Positions 1 through 12,547 of a DNA stretch of 64,000 nucleotides are shown here, in pieces. Position 1 is the first letter of the stretch. Every line of letters starts with the position of its first letter. The translations under genes and the position numbers were made by a program. The stretch is from NCBI GenBank assembly GCA_964019135.1, contig OZ025260.1:25848254-25912253 (forward strand), in the 5' to 3' direction. The notes beneath the pieces were generated by a model. That model did no database searches. It worked only from the letters and a program-made list of their open reading frames with translations, and was not told where the DNA came from. The DNA comes from Arenicola marina. Taxonomy: Eukaryota; Annelida; Polychaeta; Arenicolidae.

Positions 1-1829
1 GGGCGGGGGGGTGGGGGGGGGGAGTGGTGAGTGAGACCCAGACCGCGAAAGACGTCCCAGGTTGTTTATTTTCTCCGCTTCGAGGCACGATAAGGAAGAG
101 GCGGTGAGGCGGGTACGTATTATAGGCCGGAAGGAAGCAAATGTTAACGAGGTCGAGTGGGGAACAGTGATAGCCGGGGCGCTCTGTGTGGTGGAGATTG
201 ATTCGCATTTCCTTGGCTGATTGAATCCATGAAATATTCATTAGGGGGGGGGGGGGGGAGCGTGATATTATATCGACTGCGCACACAGGAGGGGACACGC
301 TTCGCCGACTTCCGGTGATTGTTTCCCTGACGGTAGTAAGTGTAAGCCCCGTGGTTACTAAGACATATATACCGAAATCCTATCAGTAAACACCACCGTA
401 ACACAAGTCTCCTGGGGCCGGAGAGGGGGTGGGGAGGGAGTGGGGGGGGGGGGATCAACCTGATATATATATGTATAATCAGTCAGTAGTTGCCTACGGT
501 CCCTGCGGTGGCGCTGCCATCGCCAGACACTTGGGTGTCTCAGCCGCAATGTTCGCCGGCCGGGAGACGCGCTGGTGTCTCAGTGGCAATGTTTACCACT
601 CGGGTGCCTCAGCGGACATGTTTATCACCGCCGACGGGGGTGTGTTTCAATTGAGATGTTTAGACAAGCCGAGCTTGTGAGCTGATAAAGGTGGCAAAAG
701 ATCTCTCGAGTCCTGGGCAACCTCCGAGAACCCCCATCCACGTCAGTGTCAGGCGGGAGGATTACTTTACTTCCGCCCTGATGTGTTGTGTCGCCCGCCG
801 GCCGATGACAGTGGCAATGTCAATCTCTACCTCGTGATTTCTTCTCCCGTGAACAACATGGATGAGCATGGAGACATGAAAAGAAACTGTTCCGAGTGTG
901 GTAGCTATACAATTATGTTTATAATGGAGTTGGAATTGAATAGGTCTATCCCGGAGGTTTATCCTCGATCCGGGTGTTAATTAAGCAGAAATTGCTGGTC
1001 GATTCAGGTAGCATCGTTCGTCGCGAGAAGCCAACTGCGACAGACAAAAACAGACCTCTGTCGGCAGACGGTCTTGATGAATAGCATGTGTCAAATGTCC
1101 CCCTTGTTGGACTGTCGGGAGCGGCAGTGGCAAGGTGCGTGTTGACATCTTTCCCCACTCCAAATTAATTTTCCGTCGGCATCAGGAGCAACCCGATGGA
1201 TGCCATATTGCGTCGTCTGAGCCGAACTGCTCGTTTAGTCCTAGCTAGCTGGAGGGCGATGGGGGAGTCCGCCGTGAGAACCCCCGCTCGGAGACGACGC
1301 TGGTTATTTTGTCCCAACCCCTCTCTAAAGATGTGAGCGATGGGCCTCTTTTATGCGACTGGGCATGGTGTCTCTGGTAAAGGGAAGAGCCAATATAGGC
1401 GGGCTGGGACAAGTGGGGGGTTCGTAGTGTTTGTGACACAATCGTTGTTTACCGGGATTGGGTAATGCAGTCGCAATGTGCCGGTCCGCGGGATACGGGG
1501 CTAAATCAATGGCATTTTGAAAGGCTAATCTCAGCGTGGTTTTATTCGACCGATAGGGGGCGATACATATTTCCTGTCCCCTGACTAACGGCCACTTCCC
1601 CCGGGGGTACCGGGGGGGGGGGGTACCGGGTGTACCCCCACCCCCCAAATGGTTATAGTCGGCTGCATGCAAACGTCCCCTCCGTCAGGGATACAGATAG
1701 GCAGCGACTTTCCATCGCGGCCGTTATGGAAATATCGGATTCATTTTCTCCCGGGGACGAATGTCAGTGAGGCCAAGTACTTAAGGGCTGGGCTTTGCTG
1801 ATAGAATTCTGGCCAGCTGTCACCCAGGG
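1..1829. other. G-rich anonymous sequence without a gene
   Basis: I see no gene here. The stretch holds several pure G runs (about 245-258, 441-453, 1,611-1,622) that could form G-quadruplexes. Around 530-640 a loose repeat recurs three times, each time with a tctcag or ctcagc core followed by a caatgtt or acatgtt core. The short open frames have low-complexity translations and no recognisable domain. Confidence 0.6.
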
Positions 1830-2163
1830 GTCTGGAGATCCACCGCGTCCTCACCCTACACCCCACCGACCCCCAGGCCACCCCACGCCACCCTACCTCA
1901 CCCACACACTCGCCCTCACCCACTCCTTCGCACCCATACCCCCACCCACACGCATACCTATTTCTCCACCCTACCCCACCCCCACCCCACCCCCACCCAA
2001 TCCCCACGCCACCCTACATCACCTACACCCACACCCACACCCAGACCCCCACCCACACCCACACCCACACCCACACCCACACCTACACCCACACCCACAC
2101 CCACACCTACACCCACACCCACACCCACACCCACACCCACACCCACACCCACACCCACACCCC
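1830..2163. repeat. C/A-rich low-complexity tract ending in a (CCCACA)n array
   Basis: The plus strand is almost purely C, A and T from about 1,840 and resolves into a near-perfect hexamer array, unit cccaca, from about 2,020 to 2,163, with a few C-to-T variants (acctac). The hexamer explains the long PHPHPH and GVGVGV open frames on the two strands. It is not the TTAGGG telomere repeat or its complement. A G-rich stretch without a gene follows to 2,518. Confidence 0.9.
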
Positions 2164-2518
2164 CTAGAGGCTGGGCCCGGGGCTGTTGTAACCACTGGTA
2201 ACCTCGAACCAGCGGCTTTCTCTTTGGGGAAGGGAGGGGGGGGGTGGGTAGAGGGGTACCTGTGACTGATGGACGGGGTCGGGGAGTGGCGGTGGGGGCG
2301 ACAGGAGGGAGGAGCGGGGAGGGGGTGAAGAAGAAGGCGGCGGGGTGGGGCCCGAGGGGTTGGGGGGGAAACGACGCACAACCCCGCGGGGGCGGGCTGT
2401 GGAACCAATTGGATCAGCAATTTTCCTCCTAGGTGTCGTGCGGTTTTGACCACATGCAGATAGAGGAAATAGGTGAGCTGGTATCGGACGCGGTACCCAC
2501 TCCCGCCACCGCTGTCGA

Positions 2519-2735
2519 TGTGAACGGCCACACTCAGTGTGGACGGCCACACTGTGAACGGCCACACTCAGTGTGGACGGCCACACTGTGAACGGCCACA
2601 CTCAGTGTGGACGGCCACACTGTGAACGGCCACACTCAGTGTGGACGGCCACACTGTGAACGGCCACACTCAGTGTGGACGGCCACACTGTGAACGGCCA
2701 CACTCAGTGTGGACGGCCACACTGTGAACGGCCAC
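2519..2735. repeat. 34-bp minisatellite with near-palindromic unit, 6.4 copies
   Basis: Six exact 34-bp units start at 2,519, 2,553, 2,587, 2,621, 2,655 and 2,689, and a partial unit starts at 2,723. Each unit contains ccacactcagtgtgg, a near-perfect inverted repeat, and two direct copies of acggccacac. The array can therefore fold into repeated hairpins or cruciforms. The units appear identical to one another, which suggests recent expansion. Confidence 0.95.
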
Positions 2736-3024
2736 GTTGGTTGCCTAACAAAAGTGTCTCTCCTTCTCTCTTCATGAGCTGCACCCAGTCGAATGGACAT
2801 ATCTTGAAGCCGAGGCAACCCGATTACCCACTGCTTCCTCCCTGACCCATCTACACCGAGTATATTTGTAATGGATGATTCTGTTATGCACTATTAGATG
2901 TCAGGCCAGTTTTGTCTAAATTGAGCAATGGAACCTCGATCCGTCTTCCCTGTTAGACCCAATGAAATGGATTATTGTATTAAAGGTAGCTATGCGGAGA
3001 CCATCACGTTATCTCTCTTACGTG

Positions 3025-3152
3025 TAACACCGACCGAGGAATCCCGGGACGATGAAATGGGTCATATGCAACATGCCCCAGATGCAAGTGCCAGGGATTC
3101 GAACCCATGACCTGTTAGTCTGGTGCTCAGCCCACTCACCAAGTGAGCTGGC
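3025..3152 (-). mobile_element. tRNA-derived SINE, family B, diverged copy
   Basis: Read on the minus strand this has a tRNA-like head with an A-box-like ttggtgagtgggctgagc and a clear B box, gggttcgaatccctgg. The body following it includes ggggcatgtt and catcgtcccggga. The same head-to-body order occurs in the intact copy at 42,288-42,474 and in the copy at 27,450-27,585. No target-site duplication is obvious. It is a SINE relic rather than a tRNA gene, because no closing acceptor stem is seen and the conserved body continues past the tRNA part. Confidence 0.75.
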
Positions 3153-5849
3153 AGAGGTACCCGCTAGAGGGTGCTGTGGGAGGTCGATAACTGCGCTTTG
3201 TCCTTGGTCAGTCCGCCCGGGAGGAGGGGGGGGGGTAATCAGGACAAGACTTGACAACAACCCCCCCCCCTCCCCCTCCCCCACGCCACCCCTTCCCACG
3301 TGGCCACGCCTTTACCGTGTCACCCCCGAGGAGTCCTCAATGCTCAGTGCACGATGCCCTTGCGGTCGCTCCCCGCTGGTCAACCTCGGACGCAGTCGCT
3401 AGGCGGCGCCACGTGTCTGTTTGGTGCCCGGTGAGAAATGTACGGGGCGGGGTTGGTTTCGGATGCCACTTTGGTCGTCGGGTAGGCATTCAGCTTAGTC
3501 ACGCCAATGCAGTCGCCAGGCGGATCCCCCGTTGACACGCTGTATTACACCCAGAGACACGGAGTAAAATAATGGCAATAGATTCAGACGACTGGATGGC
3601 AATCTATGGGTGTGATCGGTCCCACAATGGGTATAATGAAGTATTATCAGATGAAACACAAAGTGAGCAGTCGACATCTTGGGTTACGCTAAGGGAATTG
3701 TAGCGTATGTGACATTGTGTCTATATATACTAACTAGAATATATACTGATTCTACCAAATTAAATATTTTGGGTACCCCTAAAAAATTATCACAAGCTTT
3801 ATTGAGCGTCTTCCAATATCCACCTAAAATCCCCGATTGCGCTCTATATAATAGTATATAACAGCAGAATGGCATATAGAGCGATGTTTTAAATTATGTT
3901 GATGTCCTTGTTAGTTATATCACGCCTAAAGAAAACACGTGTCATGTATATGCGTGTTAGGCAAACATGTCTTCCATGTAAATGATACATGTAGTACAGA
4001 GAGATAGATTACTTATCTAAGGATGTGCGGCGGTTGGAGGCGGAGGAGGAGGGGGGGGGGGCGTGGCGGCAGGGTGGCTAGCGGATTCTGTAAGCCATAT
4101 CACTTCACCTGCCGAGTCTTACCAAGCTGGCTTCCGGTTCCGGTGAACCAACGGACACTCCTGCTTACCCCCCCCCCCCATCACCCCCCCCCGCCCCCGC
4201 CACCCCCCCACTCACCATACCCTGGGGAATACGGGACACTTCTTCCGCTCTTCAGTTTTGTAGCCTACTCTGGACTGACACAAAAAATACTGGTTTTGGT
4301 CCCATGAATATAGCATCTGCCGCTTCTTTTTTTCCGCCCGTCCCGTTTTCCCACCTTTTGCCGGGAGACCATTTAATCTTGCTATTTTCCAGCCACTACC
4401 CCCGTGAGCTGGAGAGGATATGCCGCCCCAATCCGCGACATCCATCACCAGGAGTCCAGCCCCCGGATCAGTTCGAAGCCCGACATGCCAGCTCTCAGTA
4501 AAGAAATGCTTAAATCTCCGACATCCCCCATAAGCTTTACCTTTGCTCCTCCACCACCCCCCCCCCCCTCCCCTCCCACCCCCATCATACAGTCCACGCC
4601 ACTCCGCTGTTCTTTCCAACATCCTGCCCCCTTCCCCCTTCTCCCTTGCCCCCTTAGTCTTCTCTGTCACCCATCACCCATATTGCCTCCTACCCCATTC
4701 CCCTTCCCCTCTCTCTTCTCTGGCACCCGTCACCCATATTGCCTCCCGCAACCACACACCACCACAACGCTAAAGTTGCTGCCGCGACACTTTTTCCGCC
4801 ATTGGCTGTCATGGCAACGCCTGGGTCATGTTCGTCCCGAACCGCTATCTCCAGTTCCGTTGCGTCTTTTAACCTTTCCAACACGGTATTTTGCACCTTC
4901 TTGCCCTCCCCACCAGCAGCACCAATCCCCTGTCCCTATGCTCTCTCTCTCTCGTGCCACAATCACGCCCTCACGTCTGCCTTAACGCCGCCACCCCCCT
5001 CCCTCCCTCCCCCCCCCCCCTCTGTGATTATGTCCGTGGCTGCCACAATGCTCCTCTAGTACGCCTCACGCCTCTTTACGCTCTTCCCTTTACCCCCCTG
5101 TGAATCCAGGCCCCAACACACCAAGGTTTCTCCCCCCCCCCTCCCAAAACGCCTATTAAATTAAGACTCACTGAGGCTGGCTGAGGCGACAAAAATGCCT
5201 CGGACTTGATTCGCGTCGGGTAAAAAAAACAACAAAAAAACAGTACCCCATACCCGGATGCATCTCCCTGATTAGAGCGCGGCCAACCAAACCTCTCTCC
5301 GGCATCTGTAACCATCGCAACGGTGCCACGTGATCTCCACTCGGCTGTCCCTCTTGTGTCGTGACGTCATATCCTGCGAAATGATATGCGACACCAAAGT
5401 CGTCTCGTTTTGGCTGACGCTGCTTGTGCCACACCGCAATCAACCCCGAAGCTACGTTCTTCCGTTTGCACCGTCAAGGAACTACATCAATATTACTAAA
5501 GGTCAAGAGGAAAAAGGAAGCAACATCAAACGCTATAAATATATATATATATATATATATATGGAGAGTGAGAGATATGTATATGTGGAGTTACATAAAT
5601 GAACACCTTGTTTTGCCTTACGGGGGGAGGGACGAAGGGTGTCCGGTATGCTAAGAGGATTTTCTCGTAGTTGATGAAGCCCTGGAGGGCAGGACAGATG
5701 CCCCCTGATTGGCTTAACCTTTCACAACTTCCTGTGTTGATTTGCTAAGGCTGCATAATGCATGCTATAGATGCGGGGGGAGAAATACTTGCACTACGTT
5801 CTTTTGTCTATGTCTTTCTCTGAAGAACTATTTTTTTCTTTCACTGCGT
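3153..5849. other. C-rich low-complexity sequence, no gene
   Basis: I see no gene. Runs of C and CCT/CCAC dominate at about 3,215-3,300 and 4,160-5,150, giving long proline/serine/histidine open frames that are composition artefacts. An AT-rich segment without features lies at about 3,660-4,020. A short (AT)n tract lies at 5,539-5,562. From about 5,800 the sequence grades into the degenerate edge of the following 24-bp minisatellite. Confidence 0.6.
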
Positions 5850-7816
5850 AGCTTTTTTATTCTTGCACTACGCAGCTATTGTCTTCTTGCCCCGCGCAGC
5901 TATTGTCTTCTTGCACCACGCAGCTATTGTCTTCTTGCACCACGCAGCTATTGTCTTCTTGCACCACGCAGCTATTGTCTGCTTGCACCACGCATCTATT
6001 GTCTTCTTGCCCCGCGCAGCTATTGTCTTCTTGCACCACGCAGCTATTGTCTTCTTGCACCATGCAGCTATTGTCTTCTTGCACCACGCATCTATTGTCT
6101 TCTTGCACCACGCAGCTATTGTCTGCTTGCACCACGCATCTATTGTCTTCTTGCCCCGCGCAGCTATTGTCTTCTTGCACCACGCAGCTATTGTCTTCTT
6201 GCACCACGCAGCTATTGTCTTCTTGCCCCGCGCAGCTATTGTCTTCTTGCACCACGCAGCTATTGTCTTCTTGTCCCGCGCAGCTATTGTCTTCTTGCAC
6301 CACGCAGCTATTGTCTTCTTGCACCACGCAGCTATTGTCTTCTTGCAGCACGCAGCTATTGTCTTCTTGCACCACGCAGCTATTGTCTTCTTGCCCCGCG
6401 CAGCTATTGTCTTCTTGCACCACGCAGCTATTGTCTTCTTGCACCACGCAGCTATTGTCTTCTTGCACCACGCAGCTATTGTCTTCTTGCACCACGCAGC
6501 TATTGTCTTCTTGCACCACGCAGCTATTGTCTTCTTGCCCCACGCAGCTATTGTCTTCTTGCACCACGCATCTATTGTCTTCTTGCACCACGCAGCTATT
6601 GTCTTCTTGCACCACGCAGCTATTGTCTTCTTGCACCACGCAGCTATTGTCTTCTTGCACCACGCAGCTATTGTCTTCTTGCCCCGCGCAGCTATTGTCT
6701 TCTTGCACCACGCAGCTATTGTCTTCTTGCACCACGCAGCTATTGTCTTCTTGCACCACGCATCTATTGTCTTCTTGCACCACGCAGCTATTGTCTTCTT
6801 GCCCCGCGCAGCTATTGTCTTCTTGCACCACGCAGCTATTGTCTTCTTGTCCCGCGCAGCTATTGTCTTCTTGCACCACGCAGCTATTGTCTTCTTGCAC
6901 CACGCAGCTATTGTCTTCTTGCAGCACGCAGCTATTGTCTTCTTGCACCACGCAGCTATTGTCTTCTTGCCCCGCGCAGCTATTGTCTTCTTGCACCACG
7001 CAGCTATTGTCTTCTTGCACCACGCAGCTATTGTCTTCTTGCACCACGCATCTATTGTCTTCTTGCACCACGCAGCTATTGTCTTCTTGCCCCGCGCAGC
7101 TATTGTCTTCTTGCACCACGCAGCTATTGTCTTCTTGTCCCGCGCAGCTATTGTCTTCTTGCACCACGCAGCTATTGTCTTCTTGCACCACGCAGCTATT
7201 GTCTTCTTGCAGCACGTATCTATTGTCTTCTTGCACCACGCAGCTATTGTCTTCTTGTCCCGCGCAGCTATTGTCTTCTTGCACCACGCAGCTATTGTCT
7301 TCTTGCACCACGCAGCTATTGTCTTCTTGCACCACGCAGCTATTGTCTTCTTGCACCACGCAGCTATTGTCTTCTTGCAGCACGCAGCTATTGTCTTCTT
7401 GCACCACGCAGCTATTGTCTTCTTGCCCCGCGCAGCTATTGTCTTCTTGCACCACGCAGCTATTGTCTTCTTGCACCACGCAGCTATTGTCTTCTTGCAC
7501 CACGCATCTATTGTCTTCTTGCACCACGCAGCTATTGTCTTCTTGCCCCGCGCAGCTATTGTCTTCTTGCACCACGCAGCTATTGTCTTCTTGTCCCGCG
7601 CAGCTATTGTCTTCTTGCACCACGCAGCTATTGTCTTCTTGCACCACGCAGCTATTGTCTTCTTGCAGCACGTATCTATTGTCTTCTTGCACCACGCAGC
7701 TATTGTCTTCTTGTCCCGCGCAGCTATTGTCTTCTTGCACCACGCAGCTATTGTCTTCTTGCACCACGCAGCTATTGTCTTCTTGCACCACGCAGCTATT
7801 GTCTTCTTGCACGGCG
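5850..7816. repeat. 24-bp minisatellite, about 82 units, open in most reading frames
   Basis: The unit is 24 bp, built from ttgtcttcttgcaccacg plus cagcta. Because 24 is a multiple of three and the unit lacks stops in most frames, uninterrupted frames of roughly 650-730 codons exist on both strands. On the plus strand they repeat CLLAPRSY, IVFLHHAA or LLSSCTTQ; on the minus strand QEDNSCVV. Variant units (cccc, tccc, gcag, catcta) form a higher-order pattern: a 456-bp block of 19 units is repeated in tandem at about 6,870-7,325 and 7,326-7,782. No splice context, unique flanking exon or recognised protein family supports translation. Confidence 0.95.
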
Positions 7817-8110
7817 CGACGATCAGTATGTTCCTCTACCGAGCTGTAATAACTATCATGACGACTATTGCCGTTTTGCATTGCCCGACTAATGTCTTAT
7901 TTTTTCGCAGGCTTTATCTTCATGTGGCACTATGCAGCTGTGCTTTTCATGCAAACCGCAATTATACACTGCCTACTTTTTGCATTGACGAATTATTTTC
8001 TTATCTTGCACTGATCAACTATTCTCTTCTTGCACTAGTGACCTAGTGTCTTCTTTTATCACGAAGCTATTGTCTATTAGCAATCACTATTGTCTCCTTG
8101 CACCACATGG
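7817..8110. repeat. Decayed fringe of the 24-bp minisatellite
   Basis: Degenerate pieces of the 24-bp unit (tcttgcac, ctattgtct, acgaagctattgtc) continue at irregular spacing to about 8,110, after which they fade. A homogeneous centre with degenerate edges is what unequal crossing-over is expected to produce. Confidence 0.7.
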
Positions 8111-11100
8111 CTTGGCGCCTGTCATCTGCTCTTGAGCCATTGTCCGGCATCGCATTATGCCAAATGAGATGCAGAAGCCAGATTTAGCATTCTGAACTTC
8201 TATGAGAAGTATGGCGAAATGACCCCAGTGTCTTCACGTCGTGCTTCATCTACCCTGGTACTTGAAGTGGAGATTGATTCTTCATGTCGATTATGACCTG
8301 ATCGCGTGTTATTTGCTTCGTCTCGGGCAACCATGATGAGTCCCTGAACATGGTGGCTAATATTAGTACTGCCAAGCATGTCAGCCGCATGAAAGCTCGT
8401 ATTTGTTGTTTGTTTTTTTGCCGTTGGTACGTAAATAAATAGTTAAATAGCAGTAATCCGGACCGCCTTATCACAGTCGGCCACCTCATTTGTTTCCGGT
8501 GGTTAGACCAGTAAGCCGTGCAGTCATGTTTATGACCTTAATGCATTTGCCCCCTGTTCAGGGCTGAACCCTTTGGAGAATTCCCTTGTGTTCTTGTAGG
8601 AAATGACTGCGCTAGATGCGTGTGGGTTGTTTGAGCTGACTGGCTGTCACGCAGGGTATCACGGTTGGGATAAGAGGAGGTTGGGTTGGGTTGGGGGTGG
8701 TGGGGGGGGGGGGGACTGGAGGGTATGGCGGAGAAGTGATGGGGGCAGGAGATAAAACTGTTTGACTTCCTGATAACCATCTTTGGGGATGAGGAAAAAG
8801 GAAACAGTTAATGGGAAGTCGGTTTTAGGGGTTGGCTAGCTAGGAGAGGCGCTGGGGCCGCCGTTCTTTTGGGATGGTACGGCACAGAGGGTGAGGACGC
8901 AACCATTAAGTGTCTCATCTCTGTCAAACAGGCCAAGATAATGGAGCGAGATTTATGTGGAGGCTGCTGAGGTAAAAAGCAAAACAAAACAAAAAAACAG
9001 AGAAAAAGGAAAAAAAGGAAAACAACGACGGTTGTTAAGATTACGAAGGAAAAAGTTCAAGAGGATTAGGTGGGAAGTGTGTCCCTATTGTAGGCGGGCG
9101 GGGGTAAGGTGGTAATGGGGATTGGGTGGGGTGTCGTAAAGACGTAGCTAATGTACCGACACGCACCACCCCCACCCCTCGCCCCCCGCCGGACATGGGC
9201 GGAGTGGTGGAGAATGAGGATGTAGGTTAGGGGGTGGGGGTGGGGGTGGGGGTGGGGGTGGGGGAGCATGGTCGGAGGGGGACTTGTCCGGCACGCCCGC
9301 TGCAGGAAGCCATCACAGGCATTAACGGAATCATGACTGCCGTCCGCATTTCGTTACATCCACCAGGTCGTCTCGTCTCGTCTCGTGTGGAAAACTTGCC
9401 TCAGCATTTCCCCATCCTCAGCACGGTCAGCTGTCAATCAACCTGGCGACGTTCATGCAGTGCCGGTGCCACCGTTAAGGCAGCCCCAAGCGTGCAAGGC
9501 GCTCCCCCCAACCCCCCGCCCCCAGCTCTCTGGGATATGGAAGCATTAAGCTTTCACAACATGCTCCCATACACCGCCCCTCCCCCACCCATGCCTCATG
9601 GGGATACACAAAGCCAATCGCTTCCTTTTAGTTTCGCACGAATTTGTTTTTTATTTGGATACATGTTCTTCTTGTGGGTATGTTTTTTTTCTCTCGATCC
9701 CTTAAGCCTTGTGGAAGGTTGCCACTCTGTTGGGTTCCTCCACCGCCTTCTTCACGTTGTTAGACCAAATGCTGAGTCAATTGGGAATTTTGCCGGTGAC
9801 ATGATGACATGAAATAAAAGCCGCTTCGGCATGGAGACAAAAATATTACGGTTGGTTAATTCCGCGGTTCTAAGGTCTCTGTGTAACAAGTGGGGTGGGA
9901 CCTGCATGATGCAAAGAAGGATCCCGTCGCTGGCAAAAGTGGCTGGGTGGGTGAGTGGCTGTCGGGTCTTATTGCCATCCTTGTGTTGCACTCACTCCTG
10001 ATATTATAGCGACATGCTTCATCGGGGAGCGGGCTGTGTTATGTTTTACTTACCGCGACAATCCAAGTACTAAGCAGGGCGAAGAAAAAAACACGTAAAT
10101 AAGCACCTGCCCTCCACCCCAATCTCCCCGGGAAAGAAATTAGGCGTAGGACAAGAGTAGGGTGAATGGAGATGGAGGGGATGTTTTGTGAGTAGAAGGG
10201 GGAGGGGGGGGGGGTCTCGAGGTGGGGAGTGGGAGTGGGGAGTAGGGTGAGTGGAGATGGATGGGGAGGGGATGTTTTGGGAGTAGAGATGGGGTGGGGC
10301 TCGAGGTGGGGAGTGGGAGTAGGGGCATAAAGGGAAGACGGAACCGCCAAATGGCCAAACGCTAAGCCGCGGATCACGTCAAGTGGGAAAAGTAACACTG
10401 GTTTGACCCGTGAGCGTGAGAGGTCTCCGGATGATCATAAGCCATAGCGGAGCCGTCATACAGGGTCATTACCGTCATAGAGATGGGAGGGCGGGGGTGA
10501 GCGGCGGGGAGACAAGGGGTGGGAGGGGGGGGGGGGCAGCGGTGGGGATAACGCACCCCACCCCTCCACTCCCTGGGGGTGCATGGACGCCACCCACGGG
10601 ACCCATCCAACACGCATGCGCAATCTCGCCCTCGTAACAATAGCCGGGGTCGTGTTTCATGGCGCGCGCACGGAGAAACCTATGGGGGGGTGGGGGGGTG
10701 GAGGGGGGGGGGGGGTGGGGGCGTTGATATAGCCATAGAAGGGGGTATGTGGGAATGAGGGGGTTGACGATAGTGGGGATTTCCACCCAACCACAACACG
10801 GCCACACCCACGCCTCATCTTAGAGCTAAGTATCGACGGTCATTCACGCGACATTTTTCTCGCCCCAATTTCAGTCAGTCATATAGACCAAGTCACGTGA
10901 TTTACGGTAATATCGCGGCGCTCTTTGACTTCCGGCCGCATACTTGGTGCGTCACTTCCGCCGCTGGTCGGTCCGGACAAGAATAAAGCGATAGCAAAAT
11001 GACCGGCAATTCATTTCGCTAATACGCTAGCTATATGCATATTTCCAAAATGAAGCTGTCAACCATTATATATATAATCTGCCGTTGCCTCCACCTCCAC

Positions 11101-11531
11101 CTCCGACCATGACCCGTAATTTGGCCCAATGAGGACCCCAAAGGTTGATGTAAGCAACTGCAACAAATTGCTTATGCAATGCATTATGCAAAACGCTATT
11201 CGACGGGCGTTATTTCGTCTTCAAGTGAATAAATAAGTGGGCCGTAGAACAGGGAATTAAGGAAATACCGAAAATACAAGAAAATACCGAAACGCCTCTC
11301 TTTGTAGTCCGAGGTTCAGTGGTTTATCTAGTATGGACACCTTCGCGTATCTTATGATACTTATGAAAAGGCCTTGTTCAACTTACTATGTCACAAGCAT
11401 GGCACGTAAAGCGAAGCCTCTTATATTCACAGGGATAGTAATTTATTAAAACTGCTACAAGTAACTTATTTATTTAGTAGCACTCTCTAGAGTGTCTTAA
11501 TATATAAGCCCTTTGTGGCTTGGTGAGGATG
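8111..11531. other. Anonymous sequence with G-rich and A-rich tracts, no gene
   Basis: I see no supportable gene. Notable composition: a G run near 8,700-8,715, an A-rich stretch at 8,975-9,025, a (GGGGGT)n array at about 9,230-9,265, two G/A-rich near-repeats at about 10,150-10,220 and 10,240-10,325, and G runs near 10,525 and 10,685-10,720. Open frames here are proline-rich shadows of these tracts. Confidence 0.55.
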
Positions 11532-11674
11532 GCTGGTTGGTTATGCAGGACGCTTTAGCCACTTCTGGTCATATCGCGTCATTGGGAGAAGGAAGGGTAG
11601 AGCGGAGCCATGTCCCCGGGGTAACCCCCTACTCTTTGCGAAGTAGGATACGAGATATTTATCCTGCGACCATG
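11532..11674 (-). mobile_element. SINE family A, 5'-truncated copy with 10-bp target-site duplication
   Basis: On the minus strand this contains the family A body and 3' tail: a gcaaagagtagggggttacc core, the gacgcgatatgacc motif and an aaccaacc end. The tRNA-like head is missing. It is flanked by a perfect 10-bp direct repeat, ggtgaggatg, at 11,522-11,531 and 11,675-11,684. This is the signature of a target-primed insertion whose reverse transcription stopped early. Confidence 0.85.
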
Positions 11675-11684
11675 GGTGAGGATG

Positions 11685-12547
11685 TTATTCTTGTTTGCTA
11701 AATACAGAGCATGTTAGCTCACGGGTGAATTTGATAAATAAATTACGTATTTACCTAAGCGAGACCGCATTTTGAGCAATGCATTGAAGGCTATTTTACC
11801 TGGGAGGCCACCTTGCAATGCTTTCTTGCCCCAATAATGAAGACATCCAACACATAGGGGTACGCCAGACAGTCATGGCCGATCGGTTCACGGTCGCCGA
11901 CTCGCAGTCACGATGTCTTGGGAGTCTTAATGATGTCATTCGGGGTTACCCACCAAACAAGGCAGCATACATGCTTGACGCACCGAGCCCCGGACACGTC
12001 TGTGTTTTTAACTGTCCACTCTCTTCGGGTAGCTTTCAGTTGTCCTAAAAGCACGTCATTCCATTGGTTTTGATGCAGGACGCTGCAAACATGTTGGATG
12101 GACATATACGCTATACTTGCGCTACCGGACTGATGTCACTCTTTGTGGTCGATCACAATCACTGTATCTCCAGGGTTTTTCTGTATTTGTGTGCTCCGGC
12201 CGCAAGTACTGCCATTTATCTCCCAGTAAGGCAGTATATACCCCCCCCCCCCGCCCCCCGCCCTCTTTCGTCTTCCCCAACTCCGCCTGTAGCAATCCCA
12301 GAATCTCTCCACGCCTGTCTTCCGTAAACAGCAGCGGCTCCTACTATACAATCTCGATGGCTATCTTGTCAAAGACAACCATTGACGGTGGCTCCGTCTA
12401 GCGGCTGATGGGGACATCAGCCTCGTCTTGTGAGCCATTCGACGGGAAGGAATTGGTGTCCTCCATCGACCATCAAAAAGACGACATTTTTGTTCTCTCT
12501 CTTTTTCTACCTTCCCCGTCGAGTTCGCTCCGTCTGCCTCCGTCCGT
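11685..12547. other. Anonymous sequence, no gene
   Basis: I see no gene. A C run lies at about 12,240-12,262. Short open frames are unremarkable and have no recognised domain. Confidence 0.5.

Noticed and set aside
2020-2163. Possible telomere-type repeat
   Set aside because: The hexamer is CCCACA, not CCCTAA/TTAGGG or another telomere repeat that I know.
1795-2567. Proline/histidine- and glycine/valine-rich open frames of 145-182 codons
   Set aside because: They are translations of the (CCCACA)n hexamer and adjoining C/G-rich tracts.
5850-7816. CRISPR-like array
   Set aside because: Units are contiguous 24-mers without unique spacers, and the setting is eukaryotic.
5742-8046. Open frames of 656-727 codons on both strands, which look like long repetitive proteins
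   Set aside because: The 24-bp unit length is a multiple of three and lacks stops in most frames, so several overlapping frames stay open automatically; no unique domain, signal or splice structure supports any one of them.
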